From Micropruina sp. (GTDB lineage Bacteria > Actinomycetota > Actinomycetes > Propionibacteriales > Propionibacteriaceae), in assembly GCF_027492755.1 (NCBI RefSeq), contig NZ_JAPUED010000130.1, positions 1 through 59,643 on the forward strand: 59,643 bases of DNA, written 5' to 3'. The notes below the pieces were generated by a model that searched no databases, was not told the DNA's origin, and saw nothing but the letters and a program-made list of their open reading frames with translations. Positions 52,155 to 59,643 of this stretch are shown here, piece after piece. The position numbers and the translations under genes were made by a program. Every line of letters starts with the position of its first letter. The stretch's first letter is position 1.

Positions 52155-52332
52155 CGGGGTTTCAAGCCTTTCGATTCGTGCAAAGGAGTTCTCAGTGGGC
52201 ACCGAGAGGGGGGAAGGCTGCCCACGGCCAAGTCTGACAGCTATTAGTTGATGTGACTATTTCGGGCGTGTCCGCTCATGGAGCCGGCGGTGCTCCCGGT
52301 ACCGTGGCTCGATTGGGGAAGCGCTGAGCTTC

Positions 52333-52402
52333 GTTGGTCGAGCTTGTCGAGACCTGGACATGCGCGCCCGCAAGAGGTTTCGGCAAGCTCAACCAGCGAT
52401 GG
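52333..52402. repeat. Class A dispersed repeat
   Basis: Left arm GTTGGTCGAGCTTGTCGAGA plus CC; right arm GAGGTTTCGGCAAGCTCAAC plus CAGCGATGG. Inverted repeat with a few mismatches, between the CBM48 gene and the convergent 3' end of deoA. The rest of 52203-52418 holds no recognisable gene. Confidence 0.85.
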
Positions 52403-52418
52403 ACGGCGTTGCCAAACC

Positions 52419-53699
52419 TCAGTCGATCCGCTCCAGCACCAGCGGCTGTGGCGGCCCGGCATCCTCGCCGATCTCCCAGCCGCCCGCCAACGCCTGCTCG
52501 GCCCGCGCGAACCGCTCCGGGGTGTCGGTCAGCAGGGTGAACAAGGGCTGTCCGGCGGCGACCTCCTCGCCGGCGCCGGCGTGCCAGCGGACGCCGGCCG
52601 CCGCCTGCACCGGGTCGCCCTGGCGGGCCCGTCCGGCGCCGAGCCGCCAGGCCGCCACACCGACCGCGTAGGCGTCCAACCTGGTCAGCACGCCGGAACG
52701 CGGTGCGGCGATCACCTGCTGATGCCGGGCCCTCGGCAGCGGCGCGTCCGGATCGCCACCCTGGCCGCGGATCATTGCCCGCCACACCTCGAGCGCCCGA
52801 CCGGAGCGCAGCGCCTCCGCCGGGTCGGCCTCGATGCCGGCCAGATGCAGCATCTCCCGGGCCAGGGTGAGGGTCAGTTCGACGACATCGGCCGGGCCGC
52901 GTCCGTTCAGCACCTCGACGGCCTGTTCCACCTCGATCGCGTTGCCGGCCGCCCGTCCGAGCGGAGCCTCCATCGCGCTCACGTAGGCAACGGTCGCCAC
53001 CCCGGCGGACCGGCCCAGCCCGACCATGGTGCGGGCCAGTTCGACCGCGCGCTCCCGTTCCCGCATGAAGGCACCCGAGCCGGTCTTGACGTCGAGCACC
53101 AGCGCGGGGGTGCCCTCGGCGATCTTCTTGCTCATGATCGAGGACGCGATCAGCGGGATCGACTCCACGGTGCCGGTGACGTCGCGCAGCGCGTAGAGCT
53201 TCCGGTCCGCCGGGGCCAGGCCCGGGCCGGGGGAGCAGATCACCGCGCCCACCTCGTCCAGCAGGTGCAGCATCTCCGCGGGCGCCAGGTCGGCGCGCCA
53301 GCCGGGGATCGCCTCCAGCTTGTCCAGGGTGCCGCCGGTGTGGCCCAGGCCGCGTCCGGACAGTTGCGGGACGGCCGCCCCGCAGGCGGCGACGATCGGC
53401 GCCAGCGGCAGGGTGATCATGTCGCCGACACCACCGGTGGAGTGCTTGTCGACGACCGGACGCCGTAACGCCGAGAAGTCCATCCGCTCGCCGGTGTCGA
53501 TCATCGCCGCGGTCCAGGTGCTCAACTCGCCGGCGTCCAGGCCGCGGAAGACGATCGCCATCGCCAGTGCGGCCATCTGGTCGTCGCCGACCGCGCCGTC
53601 GGTATAGGCGCGGATCAGCCAGTCGATCTCGGCATCGCCGAGCCGGCGTCCGTCACGCTTGGCCCGGATCAGGTCGACCATGTCGAAGGTGCTGCCCAT
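52419..53699 (-). CDS. deoA: Thymidine/pyrimidine-nucleoside phosphorylase
   Basis: A 426-aa enzyme that splits thymidine or other pyrimidine nucleosides with phosphate. Visible: MVDLIRAKRDGRRLGDAEIDWLIRAYTDG, VVDKHSTGGVGDMITLPLAPIVAACGA (phosphate-binding), SGRGLGHTGGTLDKLEAIPG, IPLIASSIMSKKIAEGTPALVLDVKTGSGAFM, and a C-terminal domain (APRSGVLTRLDAYAVG). ATG 53699 gives the family N terminus; the open frame further upstream would overlap the divergent FAH-family gene. Confidence 0.94.
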   Translation of the reverse strand: MGSTFDMVDLIRAKRDGRRLGDAEIDWLIRAYTDGAVGDDQMAALAMAIVFRGLDAGELSTWTAAMIDTGERMDFSALRRPVVDKHSTGGVGDMITLPLAPIVAACGAAVPQLSGRGLGHTGGTLDKLEAIPGWRADLAPAEMLHLLDEVGAVICSPGPGLAPADRKLYALRDVTGTVESIPLIASSIMSKKIAEGTPALVLDVKTGSGAFMRERERAVELARTMVGLGRSAGVATVAYVSAMEAPLGRAAGNAIEVEQAVEVLNGRGPADVVELTLTLAREMLHLAGIEADPAEALRSGRALEVWRAMIRGQGGDPDAPLPRARHQQVIAAPRSGVLTRLDAYAVGVAAWRLGAGRARQGDPVQAAAGVRWHAGAGEEVAAGQPLFTLLTDTPERFARAEQALAGGWEIGEDAGPPQPLVLERID

Positions 53700-53743
53700 G
53701 GGCCGAGTATGACGGCCGGGGTGGAGCGGTAACAGTGGGCCAC

Positions 53744-53749
53744 TAGGCT
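53744..53749 (+). promoter_or_regulatory. -10 box of a likely leaderless FAH-family transcript
   Basis: TAGGCT, 7 nt before ATG 53757, in the 57-bp gap between deoA and the divergent gene. Confidence 0.5.
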
Positions 53750-53756
53750 GCCACCC

Positions 53757-54560
53757 ATGCGCATCGCCCGTTACGTCGCCGATGGCGGCGACCCCAGCTA
53801 CGGCATCGTCGAACTGGCCGAGGACGCCGGACAGCACCCCGACACCGTCGCGGCGATCAGCGGCGATCCGCTGGCCGGCCCGGTCAAGTACACCGGTGAG
53901 CGGCACCTGCTGGACGACGTCCGGCTGGTCAGCCCGGTCATCCCGCGCAGCAAGATCGTCGCCATCGGCAAGAACTATGCGGCGCACGCCGCCGAGTTCA
54001 ACTCCTCGGTGCCGGACGAGCCGCTGGTCTTCCTCAAGCCGAACACCTCGGTGATCGGGCCGGGGGAGCCGATCGTCTACCCGCCCGAGACCGAGAACCT
54101 GCATTTCGAGGGCGAGTTGGCGGTCGTCATCAGCCGGATCTGCCGCCGGGTGCCGGCCGAGCGGGCCGCCGACGTGATCTTCGGTTACACGATCGCGAAC
54201 GACGTCACCTGCCGCGACCTGCAGGCCAAGGACAAGCAGTGGAGCCGGGCCAAGGGCTACGACTCGTTCTGCCCGCTGGGCCCGTGGATCTCCACCCACC
54301 TCAGCATCGAGGAGGCCGGACGCCTCGACATCGCCACCACGCTCAACGGCGAGGCCCGGCAGGAGTCGAACACCGCGCAGATGGTCTACTCGATCCCGCG
54401 GCTGATCGAGTTCGTCACCAGCTTCACCACGCTGCTGCCCGGTGACGTGCTGCTGACCGGGACGCCGAAGGGTGTCGGCCCGATGCTGCCGGGCGATTCG
54501 GTGTCGGTGCGGGTGGCGGGACTCGGGACGCTGACCAATCCGGTCGTCGCGGAGGACTGA
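53757..54560 (+). CDS. Fumarylacetoacetate hydrolase family protein
   Basis: A 267-aa metal-dependent hydrolase/isomerase/decarboxylase. IVAIGKNYAAHAAEFNSSVPDEPLVFLKPNTSVIGPGEPIVYP, HFEGELAVVISRICRRV with metal-binding Glu residues, GYTIANDVTCRDLQ, KGYDSFCPLGPWI, LLPGDVLLTGTPKGVGPM. Members act on 2-hydroxyhepta-dienedioate, acylpyruvates or oxaloacetate; substrate not decidable. A CPBP protease gene starts 2 nt after it. Confidence 0.9.
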   Translation: MRIARYVADGGDPSYGIVELAEDAGQHPDTVAAISGDPLAGPVKYTGERHLLDDVRLVSPVIPRSKIVAIGKNYAAHAAEFNSSVPDEPLVFLKPNTSVIGPGEPIVYPPETENLHFEGELAVVISRICRRVPAERAADVIFGYTIANDVTCRDLQAKDKQWSRAKGYDSFCPLGPWISTHLSIEEAGRLDIATTLNGEARQESNTAQMVYSIPRLIEFVTSFTTLLPGDVLLTGTPKGVGPMLPGDSVSVRVAGLGTLTNPVVAED

Positions 54561-54561
54561 G

Positions 54562-55506
54562 GTGGCGGCGTCCGGGCGCTCCTGGGTGGACGCCTTCGCC
54601 AACGAGGCCACGCCCGGCGGCGTCCGGTACGACCAGATCCTGACCGGTGCCGCCGACCAGCAGAAGCTGCGCTCGGTGGTCGGCATCCTCACCGGCGTGC
54701 TGCTGTTCTTCTTCGGTGCCAGCCTGGTCTCCCAGCTGCTCGGCGGGCTGGGCTGGCTGCTGCTCAGCCCGGGCGGCGACTTCGCCGACTGGCTGCGTGC
54801 GCTGAGCCGGTTCGACAATCCGTGGGGCATGCTGTCGGGACACCTCGCGCTGGCGACGCTGATCCCGATCAGCTTCGGTGTGGTGCTGTTCGTGCACCAC
54901 CGCCGTCCGCGCTGGCTGGGGTCGGTGCGGCCCTGGTTCCGCTGGCGCTATCTGCTGCTGAGCATGCTGCTGGCGCTCGTGCTGTTCAACCTGGTGCTGT
55001 TCGTGCAACACCTCGGCGCCTCGTTCCCGACCCTGCAACCGCAGGCCGACTACTGGGTCTTCCTGGTGGTGATCCTGCTCACCTCGCCGCTGCAGGCCGC
55101 CGCCGAGGAGTTCTTCTTCCGCGGCTACCTGCTGCAGGCGTTCCAGACGCTGGTGCCGCGGACCCCCTGGTTCGGGGTGGTCTGCTCGGCGCTGCTGTTC
55201 GCGCTGTTCCACGGCACCCAGAACCTGCCGCTGTTCCTGGACCGGTTCGCCTTCGGCCTGCTGGCCGGTGCCCTGGTGGTGCGCACCGGCGGTCTCGAGG
55301 CAGCGATCGGTGCACATGTGGTCAACAACCTGATGGCGTTCAGCTACGCCGGTCTGTACTCGACGATCGCCGAGGTGAAGGCCACCCAGACCATCGGCTG
55401 GATCGACCTGGTCTGGGATCTCGCCGGCTTCGGCCTGTTCACGGTGCTCGCGATCCTGCTCGGACGCCGGCTGCGGCTCGACGTCACCACGCCCGCGCGG
55501 CCCTGA
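54562..55506 (+). CDS. CPBP-family intramembrane metalloprotease
   Basis: A 314-aa protein with about eight TM helices and the three CPBP/type II CAAX protease motifs: QAAAEEFFFRGYLLQAF (EExxxR) near residue 183, LFALFHGTQN (FxxxH) and HVVNNLMAFSYA (HxxxN). It starts at GTG 54562, 2 nt after the FAH-family stop. Bacterial members act in bacteriocin self-immunity or protein maturation; no bacteriocin is visible here. Substrate unknown. Confidence 0.9.
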   Translation: MAASGRSWVDAFANEATPGGVRYDQILTGAADQQKLRSVVGILTGVLLFFFGASLVSQLLGGLGWLLLSPGGDFADWLRALSRFDNPWGMLSGHLALATLIPISFGVVLFVHHRRPRWLGSVRPWFRWRYLLLSMLLALVLFNLVLFVQHLGASFPTLQPQADYWVFLVVILLTSPLQAAAEEFFFRGYLLQAFQTLVPRTPWFGVVCSALLFALFHGTQNLPLFLDRFAFGLLAGALVVRTGGLEAAIGAHVVNNLMAFSYAGLYSTIAEVKATQTIGWIDLVWDLAGFGLFTVLAILLGRRLRLDVTTPARP

Positions 55507-55568
55507 TTTGGAAGCGACGGTGGGCATTCGGTAACGTTGCACCTCGCTGGCCCGACAAGGGTCAGCGA

Positions 55569-55640
55569 TGGGGTATGGGGTAATTGGCAGCCCGCCGGAT
55601 TCTGGTTCCGTCAGTCTAGGTTCGAGTCCTAGTACCCCAG
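55569..55640 (+). tRNA. tRNA-Gln (anticodon CUG)
   Basis: 72 nt. Acceptor TGGGGTA pairs with TACCCCA; anticodon stem CGGA/TCCG with loop TTCTGGT (CTG); T arm CTAGG-TTCGAGT-CCTAG; discriminator G. CCA is not encoded. It reads the CAG codon, common in this genome, and a tRNA-Glu follows. Confidence 0.95.
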
Positions 55641-55707
55641 CGCAGAGGATTCGCTTGAGCTGTGCTGGCTTTGGTAATCTTCGACAGTCGCTTCGTGCGA
55701 CCGCTAG

Positions 55708-55780
55708 GGCCCCGTTGTGTAGCGGCCTAGCACGCCGCCCTCTCAAGGCGGTAGCGCGGGTTCGAATCCCGTCGGGGCTG
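55708..55780 (+). tRNA. tRNA-Glu (anticodon CUC)
   Basis: 73 nt. Acceptor GGCCCCG/CGGGGCT (first pair G-U), anticodon stem CCGCC/GGCGG with loop CTCTCAA (CTC), T arm GCGGG-TTCGAAT-CCCGT, discriminator G. CCA not encoded. It decodes GAG. The tRNA-Gln/tRNA-Glu pair probably forms one transcript ended by the hairpin downstream. Confidence 0.95.
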
Positions 55781-55787
55781 CAAAGTA

Positions 55788-55829
55788 CCGAACGGCCCAG
55801 CCGGATGTGAATCCAGCTGGGCCGTTCGG
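55788..55829. terminator. Bidirectional hairpin between tRNA-Glu and the HU gene
   Basis: Perfect 14-bp stem CCGAACGGCCCAGC / GCTGGGCCGTTCGG with a 14-nt loop, followed by GCGTTTGT. It sits between the plus-strand tRNAs and the minus-strand HU gene and can end both. Confidence 0.72.
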
Positions 55830-55847
55830 CGTTTGTCGGTGGTGTGG

Positions 55848-56129
55848 TCAGGGACGCCCGTCCACTCGCTCCCGGAAGGCGCTGGACGGACGGAAGACCG
55901 GCACCCGCCGCGCGGCGACGGTGATCGGTTCGCCGGTGCGCGGATCGCGTCCGGCTCGGGCGGCCCGGTGTCGGGCCTCGAAGACGCCGAAGCGCGGCAG
56001 CGTGACCTTGTCGCCGTCGGTCACCTCGGTCGCGATCAGGTCGAGAAGTGTGCTGACGGTGTCCTCGGCGACCGTGCGGGTCAGGCCGGTGCGGGCCGCC
56101 AGGGCGGCGGCGAGATCCTGGGTGTTCAT
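55848..56129 (-). CDS. HU-family DNA-binding protein
   Basis: A 93-aa nucleoid protein: MNTQDLAAALAARTGLTRTVAEDTVSTLLDLIATEV (helical dimer core), GDKVTLPRFGVFEARHRAARAGRDPRTGEPITVAARRVPVFRPSSAF (beta-arms; RxGRNPxTGE signature as RAGRDPRTGE). It lacks the long Lys/Ala-rich tail of mycobacterial HupB. GGAGAAC precedes ATG 56129. It lies 70 bp after the Zur-type operon, in the same direction. Confidence 0.94.
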   Translation of the reverse strand: MNTQDLAAALAARTGLTRTVAEDTVSTLLDLIATEVTDGDKVTLPRFGVFEARHRAARAGRDPRTGEPITVAARRVPVFRPSSAFRERVDGRP

Positions 56130-56199
56130 GGGTGTTCTCCGTTTCGTTCGGGTCAGCGGGCGGTACGGGGAGTTGTCGGACTGTGCTGCGCGGGCGGGG

Positions 56200-57303
56200 C
56201 TATGACCACTCCTGGATGCCGATCCCGCCGCGGACCGGTCCCAGCCACGGCTCCAGGCCGTCGGAGGCGACCTCCCAGTAGCGGCCGCGTTCGGCGAGTT
56301 CGGCGTCGGTGAGCAGGCAGGAGTGGAACGCCTCGGCGAGCTTCTCGCGGTCGTCATCGACACCCACGATCACGATCCGGGTGAGCGGGCCGGCCTCGTC
56401 CCAGACATGCTCGGGGCCGATGCTCACCATGCCGCCGGCGCCGTCCCAGCGGCACACCTGGGTGGGCCGGCTGGGTAGCCAGAAGCAGCCGCGCGAGCGT
56501 CGGTGGCCACGTCCGAGGGCTTCGATCCGCTGCTGCAGCCGTTCGGGGTGGAACGGTCGCTCGGAACTGAAGTCCAGCACCCAGGCCTTGCCGTCGGTGC
56601 GGGTGGGCAGCGGACCGCGCCGGACGGCCTGCACCCAGTCCTCGCTGTGGTCGTGCCGGTGCACGCCGGGCAGCAACACCCGGGCGTCGACCTCGGACGC
56701 CGAGCCGGCGACCCGGGCGTCCGGACGGGCGATCGCGGCGAGCAGGTCGCGTCCGTCGTCATCGAGATCGTGGGCGATCACCAGGTCGGCGTACTCGACC
56801 ATCGCCGACGCGGTCTCGGCGACCCCGCGAAGGTCGTCGTCGCGGACCGGCAGACCCCGCTCGACCAGCAGGTCGTCGCCGAGCAGATCGGTGCGCAACG
56901 TGGATCCCTCCAGCGCGACCAGGGCGGCCGCGATGCGCAGGTGCGGTGCGGCGTCCGGTTGATAGCCGAGCACTCGGCACACCTGGGTGGCCTCGGCGCT
57001 CACCGGAAGGTGCGCGATGATCGCCTCCCAGCTGCCGGCGGCGGCCAGCCGCTCCAGGGTCGGGACGACGTCCTCGCGGATCGCGCAGCTGACGCAGGCG
57101 TGGGCGACGTCGATCTCGACCCGGTCGATCAGGCCGTCGGCGTCCGAGACGGTGCGGATCAGCACCTCGCGGGCAGGGTCGATCTCATGCCGGACGGCCA
57201 CCGCCGTCGGCAGGTCCCACTGCAGGGCGGCGGTGACGGTGAACATCGGGGCGTCGGCGATACCGCTGACCAAGACGACGGGGACGCGGTCGTGCGGGTT
57301 CAC
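56200..57303 (-). CDS. CobW/G3E-like zinc-homeostasis protein lacking Walker A
   Basis: A 367-aa protein with the G3E/COG0523 layout: N-terminal domain starting [20 protein letters not shown], a metal motif [18 protein letters not shown] (for CxCC..RxD/E), and the CobW C-terminal domain [30 protein letters not shown]...CRWDGAGG. The expected GxxGxGKT Walker A is absent, so GTP binding by the normal mode is doubtful. It overlaps the L31 gene by 4 nt behind a Zur box, so it likely acts in zinc shortage, perhaps as a metallochaperone or zinc store. [10 protein letters not shown] histidine stretch could bind metal. Confidence 0.88.
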   Translation of the reverse strand: MNPHDRVPVVLVSGIADAPMFTVTAALQWDLPTAVAVRHEIDPAREVLIRTVSDADGLIDRVEIDVAHACVSCAIREDVVPTLERLAAAGSWEAIIAHLPVSAEATQVCRVLGYQPDAAPHLRIAAALVALEGSTLRTDLLGDDLLVERGLPVRDDDLRGVAETASAMVEYADLVIAHDLDDDGRDLLAAIARPDARVAGSASEVDARVLLPGVHRHDHSEDWVQAVRRGPLPTRTDGKAWVLDFSSERPFHPERLQQRIEALGRGHRRSRGCFWLPSRPTQVCRWDGAGGMVSIGPEHVWDEAGPLTRIVIVGVDDDREKLAEAFHSCLLTDAELAERGRYWEVASDGLEPWLGPVRGGIGIQEWS

Positions 57304-57554
57304 TGGGCGGCTCCTCGGCGTCCGTAGCGGCGGTTGAATCGCTCCACCCGGCCCTCGGTGTCCACGAGCCGGTCACGGCCGGTCCAGAACGGGTGGCTGG
57401 CGCTGGAGATCTCGACGTCCACCAAGGGATAGCGGGCGCCTTCGTAGTCGATGGTCCGGGTGGCCTGCGCCGTCGGACGGGTCAGGAGAACGAGTCCGGC
57501 CGACTTGTCGCGAAAGACGACCGGACGATAGTCGGGATGCTGGTGCTTGGTCAT
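57300..57554 (-). CDS. rpmE2: 50S ribosomal protein L31 type B (zinc-free)
   Basis: An 84-aa L31 paralogue: [63 protein letters not shown]. It lacks the CxxC zinc pair of RpmE, so it can replace that protein when zinc is short and free its zinc. A Zur-type box lies 18 bp upstream and a CobW-like gene is coupled downstream. Its -10 is likely TAAGCT (57569-57564, minus strand), leaving a leader of a few nt. Confidence 0.95.
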   Translation of the reverse strand: MTKHQHPDYRPVVFRDKSAGLVLLTRPTAQATRTIDYEGARYPLVDVEISSASHPFWTGRDRLVDTEGRVERFNRRYGRRGAAQ

Positions 57555-57571
57555 GGTGCCGTCAGCTTAGA

Positions 57572-57586
57572 TGAAAACGATTCTCA
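57572..57586. promoter_or_regulatory. Zur box
   Basis: TGAAAACGATTCTCA: each end matches the TGAxAATxATTxTCA-type actinobacterial Zur palindrome (reverse complement TGAGAATCGTTTTCA). It overlaps the promoter of rpmE2, the standard site for zinc-dependent repression. Confidence 0.82.
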
Positions 57587-57662
57587 ATACGAGTCAGGTG
57601 TGCTCCATGTCGCGCGTCTGCCAGGTCACCGGTGCCCGTCCAGGCTTCGGGATCCGGAGCGG

Positions 57663-58547
57663 ATGGCGCCGCGCAGATACGACCCGATCATCCGGCGGCA
57701 TGTGGAGTTCAAGGAGACTCGGCGAGTGCCCATCCGCCCGGCCGGCGACGTCCTGGACAAGTCGAAGCCCGACTTGGGACAAAGTGGGGCGATGGACATC
57801 GTCACCCTGCAACGGCTCTGCGCCCGCAGCTGGCCCGGTCTCGAGCAGGACTGGCTAGGGGAGTGGGAGCTGCGCGCCGCCGACGGCTTCACCGGACGGG
57901 CCAACTCCGCGCTGCCGCTCGGCGACGCGGGCCTGCCGGTACCGGAGGCCCTGGATCGCGTCGTGGAGTGGTACACGGCACGCGGGCTCACGCCCAGGCT
58001 GCAGGTGCCGGCGGCGCGGCCCGGTGTCTCCGACGGTGATCCGGCGTCCGGAGTGGCCGCGCTGTGTGACGCCCGGGGTTGGGCGGCGGAGCCGTGGACC
58101 CTGGTGATGCTGCGGAGTGCGGCGCCGTCGGCCACGGCCGGCGTCCAGACGGCTGCACTGCGCTGGTCGGACGAGCCGGACGACGCCTGGCTGAGCCTCT
58201 ACCACCGGGCCGGTGCGCAGCTGCCGTCGGTGGCTCGGCGAGTGATCACGGCGGCACCGGCGCAGTACCTGTCGGTGCGGCTGGACGGCGATGCCGTCGG
58301 GATCGGCCGGGTCGCCCTCGTCGAGGAGTTGGCGGTGCTGACCGCGATCGAGGTGACTGCTCGAGAGCGTCGGCACGGCCTCGGCACACTGATCACGGAG
58401 GCGCTGACCGCGCGGGCAGCGGACGACGGCGCGCGGCTGACCGCGTTGCAGGTGTTCGCCGACAATGCCGCCGCGGTGCGGCTGTATCGGCGGTTGGGGT
58501 TCCGCACGCATCATCAGTACCGGTATCGGTCCTTGTCCGACGGCTGA
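57663..58547 (+). CDS. GNAT-family N-acetyltransferase
   Basis: A protein of 294 aa from ATG 57663, or 251 aa from ATG 57792 (MDIVTLQRL). The core has LCARSWPGLEQDWLGEWELRAADGFTGRANSALPLGD, and the C-terminal GNAT acetyl-CoA fold shows LAVLTAIEVTARERRHGLGTLITEALTARA and LQVFADNAAAVRLYRRLGFRTHHQYRYR. The 43 extra residues (HVEFKETRRVPIRPAGDVLD region) are rich in G/C third positions and resemble the N-terminal SH3-like part of actinobacterial homologues, so I lean to the longer form. Substrate unknown. Confidence 0.85.
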   Translation: MAPRRYDPIIRRHVEFKETRRVPIRPAGDVLDKSKPDLGQSGAMDIVTLQRLCARSWPGLEQDWLGEWELRAADGFTGRANSALPLGDAGLPVPEALDRVVEWYTARGLTPRLQVPAARPGVSDGDPASGVAALCDARGWAAEPWTLVMLRSAAPSATAGVQTAALRWSDEPDDAWLSLYHRAGAQLPSVARRVITAAPAQYLSVRLDGDAVGIGRVALVEELAVLTAIEVTARERRHGLGTLITEALTARAADDGARLTALQVFADNAAAVRLYRRLGFRTHHQYRYRSLSDG

Positions 58548-58604
58548 GCCGGGCATGTCTCAGGACGCGCGCGGAGGGTGGTCGGAGCATGCCGCCGAAA
58601 CCGG

Positions 58605-58610
58605 TAGAAT
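58605..58610 (+). promoter_or_regulatory. -10 box before the L,D-transpeptidase gene
   Basis: TAGAAT, with transcription expected near 58617 and a short leader containing GGAAGG before the start codon. Confidence 0.4.
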
Positions 58611-58642
58611 GTTCCCAGTTTCAACTTTCTGGAAGGACCGTG

Positions 58643-59557
58643 GTGAGACCAGCCCACCCCAACCTCGCCGCTCGCACTACCGCTCCACCCCATCAGGGCG
58701 CTCGACGTGGCGCCGCCGTCGTCGTGTCGCTGCTCCTGCTGGGCGGCTGCGCCGCAGCACCCACTGCCGGCCCCGCACCCGCAGGGGGCGAATCGGCACC
58801 CGCGCCGCAGCCGAGCGTTTCGACGTCCACTCCGCCCGCGACTCCCCCGCCGCCGCCCGATCCGCTGGCGCATCTGAGCGCCAAGAAGCGCAAGCAGTTC
58901 AAGGCCTGCCTGCCCAAGACGGTGCGCGCCGGGTCGTCCGGCGACTGTGTGACGCTGCTGCAGAGCGAGCTGAAAGAGGCCGGCTTCTACCCGTGGTCGA
59001 AGACCCGCTATGTCGGCGTGGCTGGTGCGAACGCGATCCTGAACTACCAGCGCTCCCGCGGTTTGGACGCCGACGGCTGGGTGGGCAAGTCGACCTGGCT
59101 GGCGCTGGCCACCAACGCTCCCACGGTCTCCAAGGAACTGCCGAAGACCTGCTACACCAAGGGCGTCGTGCTCTGCGTCGACCAGGCGCACCGCACCCTC
59201 ACCTGGCTGAAGGACGGCAAGGTGGTGAAGAAGTTCAAGGTCCGGCTCGGTGGCTACGCCCAGCATGCGAAGACCCACATCTGGCGCAACTTCCCGACCG
59301 CGAACGGCACCTGGAAGGTCTACGACAAGCAGGTCAACCCGTACTCGGAGAACTACGGCTCCGGTGCCATGCCGTACAGCACGATGTTCTACCCGGACAT
59401 GTACGTGCACTATTCGCCCGGCTTCAGCAGCCAGGGCTACTCCCAGTCCAGCCACGGCTGCGTGAACATCCGCAAGCTCAGCGACGCGATCTGGATCTTC
59501 AAGAACACCCCGATCGGCGCCAAGGTGCACATCTTCTCCCCGAAGGCCACCGCCTGA
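58643..59557 (+). CDS. L,D-transpeptidase lipoprotein with peptidoglycan-binding domain
   Basis: A 304-aa cell-wall enzyme that cross-links or caps peptidoglycan by 3-3 transpeptidation. Signal with AAVVVSLLLL and lipobox LGGC, a Pro/Ser/Thr linker to about residue 70, a PG_binding_1-like domain (VTLLQSELKEAGFYPW, AILNYQRSRGLDADGWVGKSTW) and a YkuD domain ending YSQSSHGCVNIRKLSDA, where His and Cys of SHGCVN are catalytic. GTG 58643 has GGAAGG 6 nt upstream; GTG 58640 is adjacent and in frame. Confidence 0.92.
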   Translation: MRPAHPNLAARTTAPPHQGARRGAAVVVSLLLLGGCAAAPTAGPAPAGGESAPAPQPSVSTSTPPATPPPPPDPLAHLSAKKRKQFKACLPKTVRAGSSGDCVTLLQSELKEAGFYPWSKTRYVGVAGANAILNYQRSRGLDADGWVGKSTWLALATNAPTVSKELPKTCYTKGVVLCVDQAHRTLTWLKDGKVVKKFKVRLGGYAQHAKTHIWRNFPTANGTWKVYDKQVNPYSENYGSGAMPYSTMFYPDMYVHYSPGFSSQGYSQSSHGCVNIRKLSDAIWIFKNTPIGAKVHIFSPKATA

Positions 59558-59643
59558 GGGTGGGGACGGTTCTCCCTCGTGCGATTTCCGCACGTCGGGG
59601 GACGGTTCTTCCAGATTCCAAATTCGCACGTCCGGGGACGGTT
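59558..59643. repeat. Class B dispersed repeat, cut by the window end
   Basis: Three direct units of GGGGACGGTT with TCT and GTGCGATTTCCGCACGTC-type spacers. The inverted arm expected in the other copies would lie beyond the window. Confidence 0.82.

Noticed and set aside
54562-55506. CPBP protease as part of a bacteriocin locus
   Set aside because: No precursor peptide, modification enzyme or dedicated transporter lies nearby; the neighbours are a FAH-family gene and tRNAs.
55569-55780. tRNA genes as an integration site for a genomic island
   Set aside because: No integrase and no repeated tRNA 3' end are seen nearby; the downstream genes are ordinary housekeeping genes.
55788-55829. Third tRNA after tRNA-Glu
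   Set aside because: The sequence is one simple perfect hairpin without D, anticodon or T arms; it is a terminator.
57393-57662. Extension of the acetyltransferase frame upstream of 57663
   Set aside because: It would overlap rpmE2 and its Zur-controlled promoter on the other strand and has no family similarity.

Overview
The window is chromosomal DNA from a high-GC actinobacterium, most likely Propionibacteriaceae or a close relative in the Propionibacteriales. The evidence is dense GC-rich coding with G/C third positions, Pup ligase PafA, the pafB-pafC-tatA-tatC-helY block, a CtpE-type ATPase, the pit/TM protein/DUF3349 block also known from mycobacteria, and many start codons placed 6-7 nt after a TANNNT -10 box (leaderless mRNAs). 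The genus is inference.

Layout. 1-3134: the end of pyrG, a NUDIX hydrolase and xerD, normally followed by parA-scpAB-rluB. Here about 11 kb intervenes: a copper-type DUF305 lipoprotein (3140-3712) and a fructan-utilisation island (4270-14455). The island holds a Tat-exported GH32 enzyme, a LacI regulator, a family-5 (peptide-type) ABC importer and a cytoplasmic GH32 enzyme, with two identical palindromic operators. 14589-18075: parA, a small RHH-like gene, scpA, scpB and rluB (chromosome segregation, then 23S rRNA pseudouridylation). 18079-28703: pafA, a tandem FKBP lipoprotein, gluQ-RS, pafB, pafC, a 59-aa membrane protein missed by long-ORF calling, tatA, tatC, a lipid kinase and helY. 28814-31245: a lipoprotein/OmpA-domain pair, a lone hisF and a HIT protein.

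31305-34805: ilvBNC behind a candidate leaderless attenuator with a 9-codon leader peptide. 35072-39858: a PhoP-type direct repeat, pit, a small membrane protein, a double DUF3349 protein and ctpE. 39988-43239: a GntR repressor and an acid-sugar kinase/dehydrogenase pair with a 23-bp operator. 43329-50332: leuB, an HTH / Clp_N-SRPBCC pair with its own operator, ilvE, an EamA transporter, tpx and citramalate synthase. With ilvBNC this covers much of branched-chain amino acid synthesis, with isoleucine possibly made from pyruvate through citramalate. 50384-55506: a DUF1707 protein, a potassium channel, a stand-alone CBM48 protein, deoA, a FAH-family hydrolase and a CPBP protease. 55569-59557: tRNA-Gln(CUG), tRNA-Glu(CUC), an HU protein, a Zur-box operon (zinc-free L31 plus a CobW-like protein lacking a Walker A motif), a GNAT acetyltransferase and an L,D-transpeptidase lipoprotein.

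Three families of dispersed inverted-repeat elements lie between genes: class A (six copies around GGTTTCGACAAGCTC), class B (five copies around GGGGACGGTTCT) and class C (two hairpins, one perfect). One class A element is read in frame as the C-terminal tail of ScpB. I found no rRNA, CRISPR array, prophage or intact insertion sequence.
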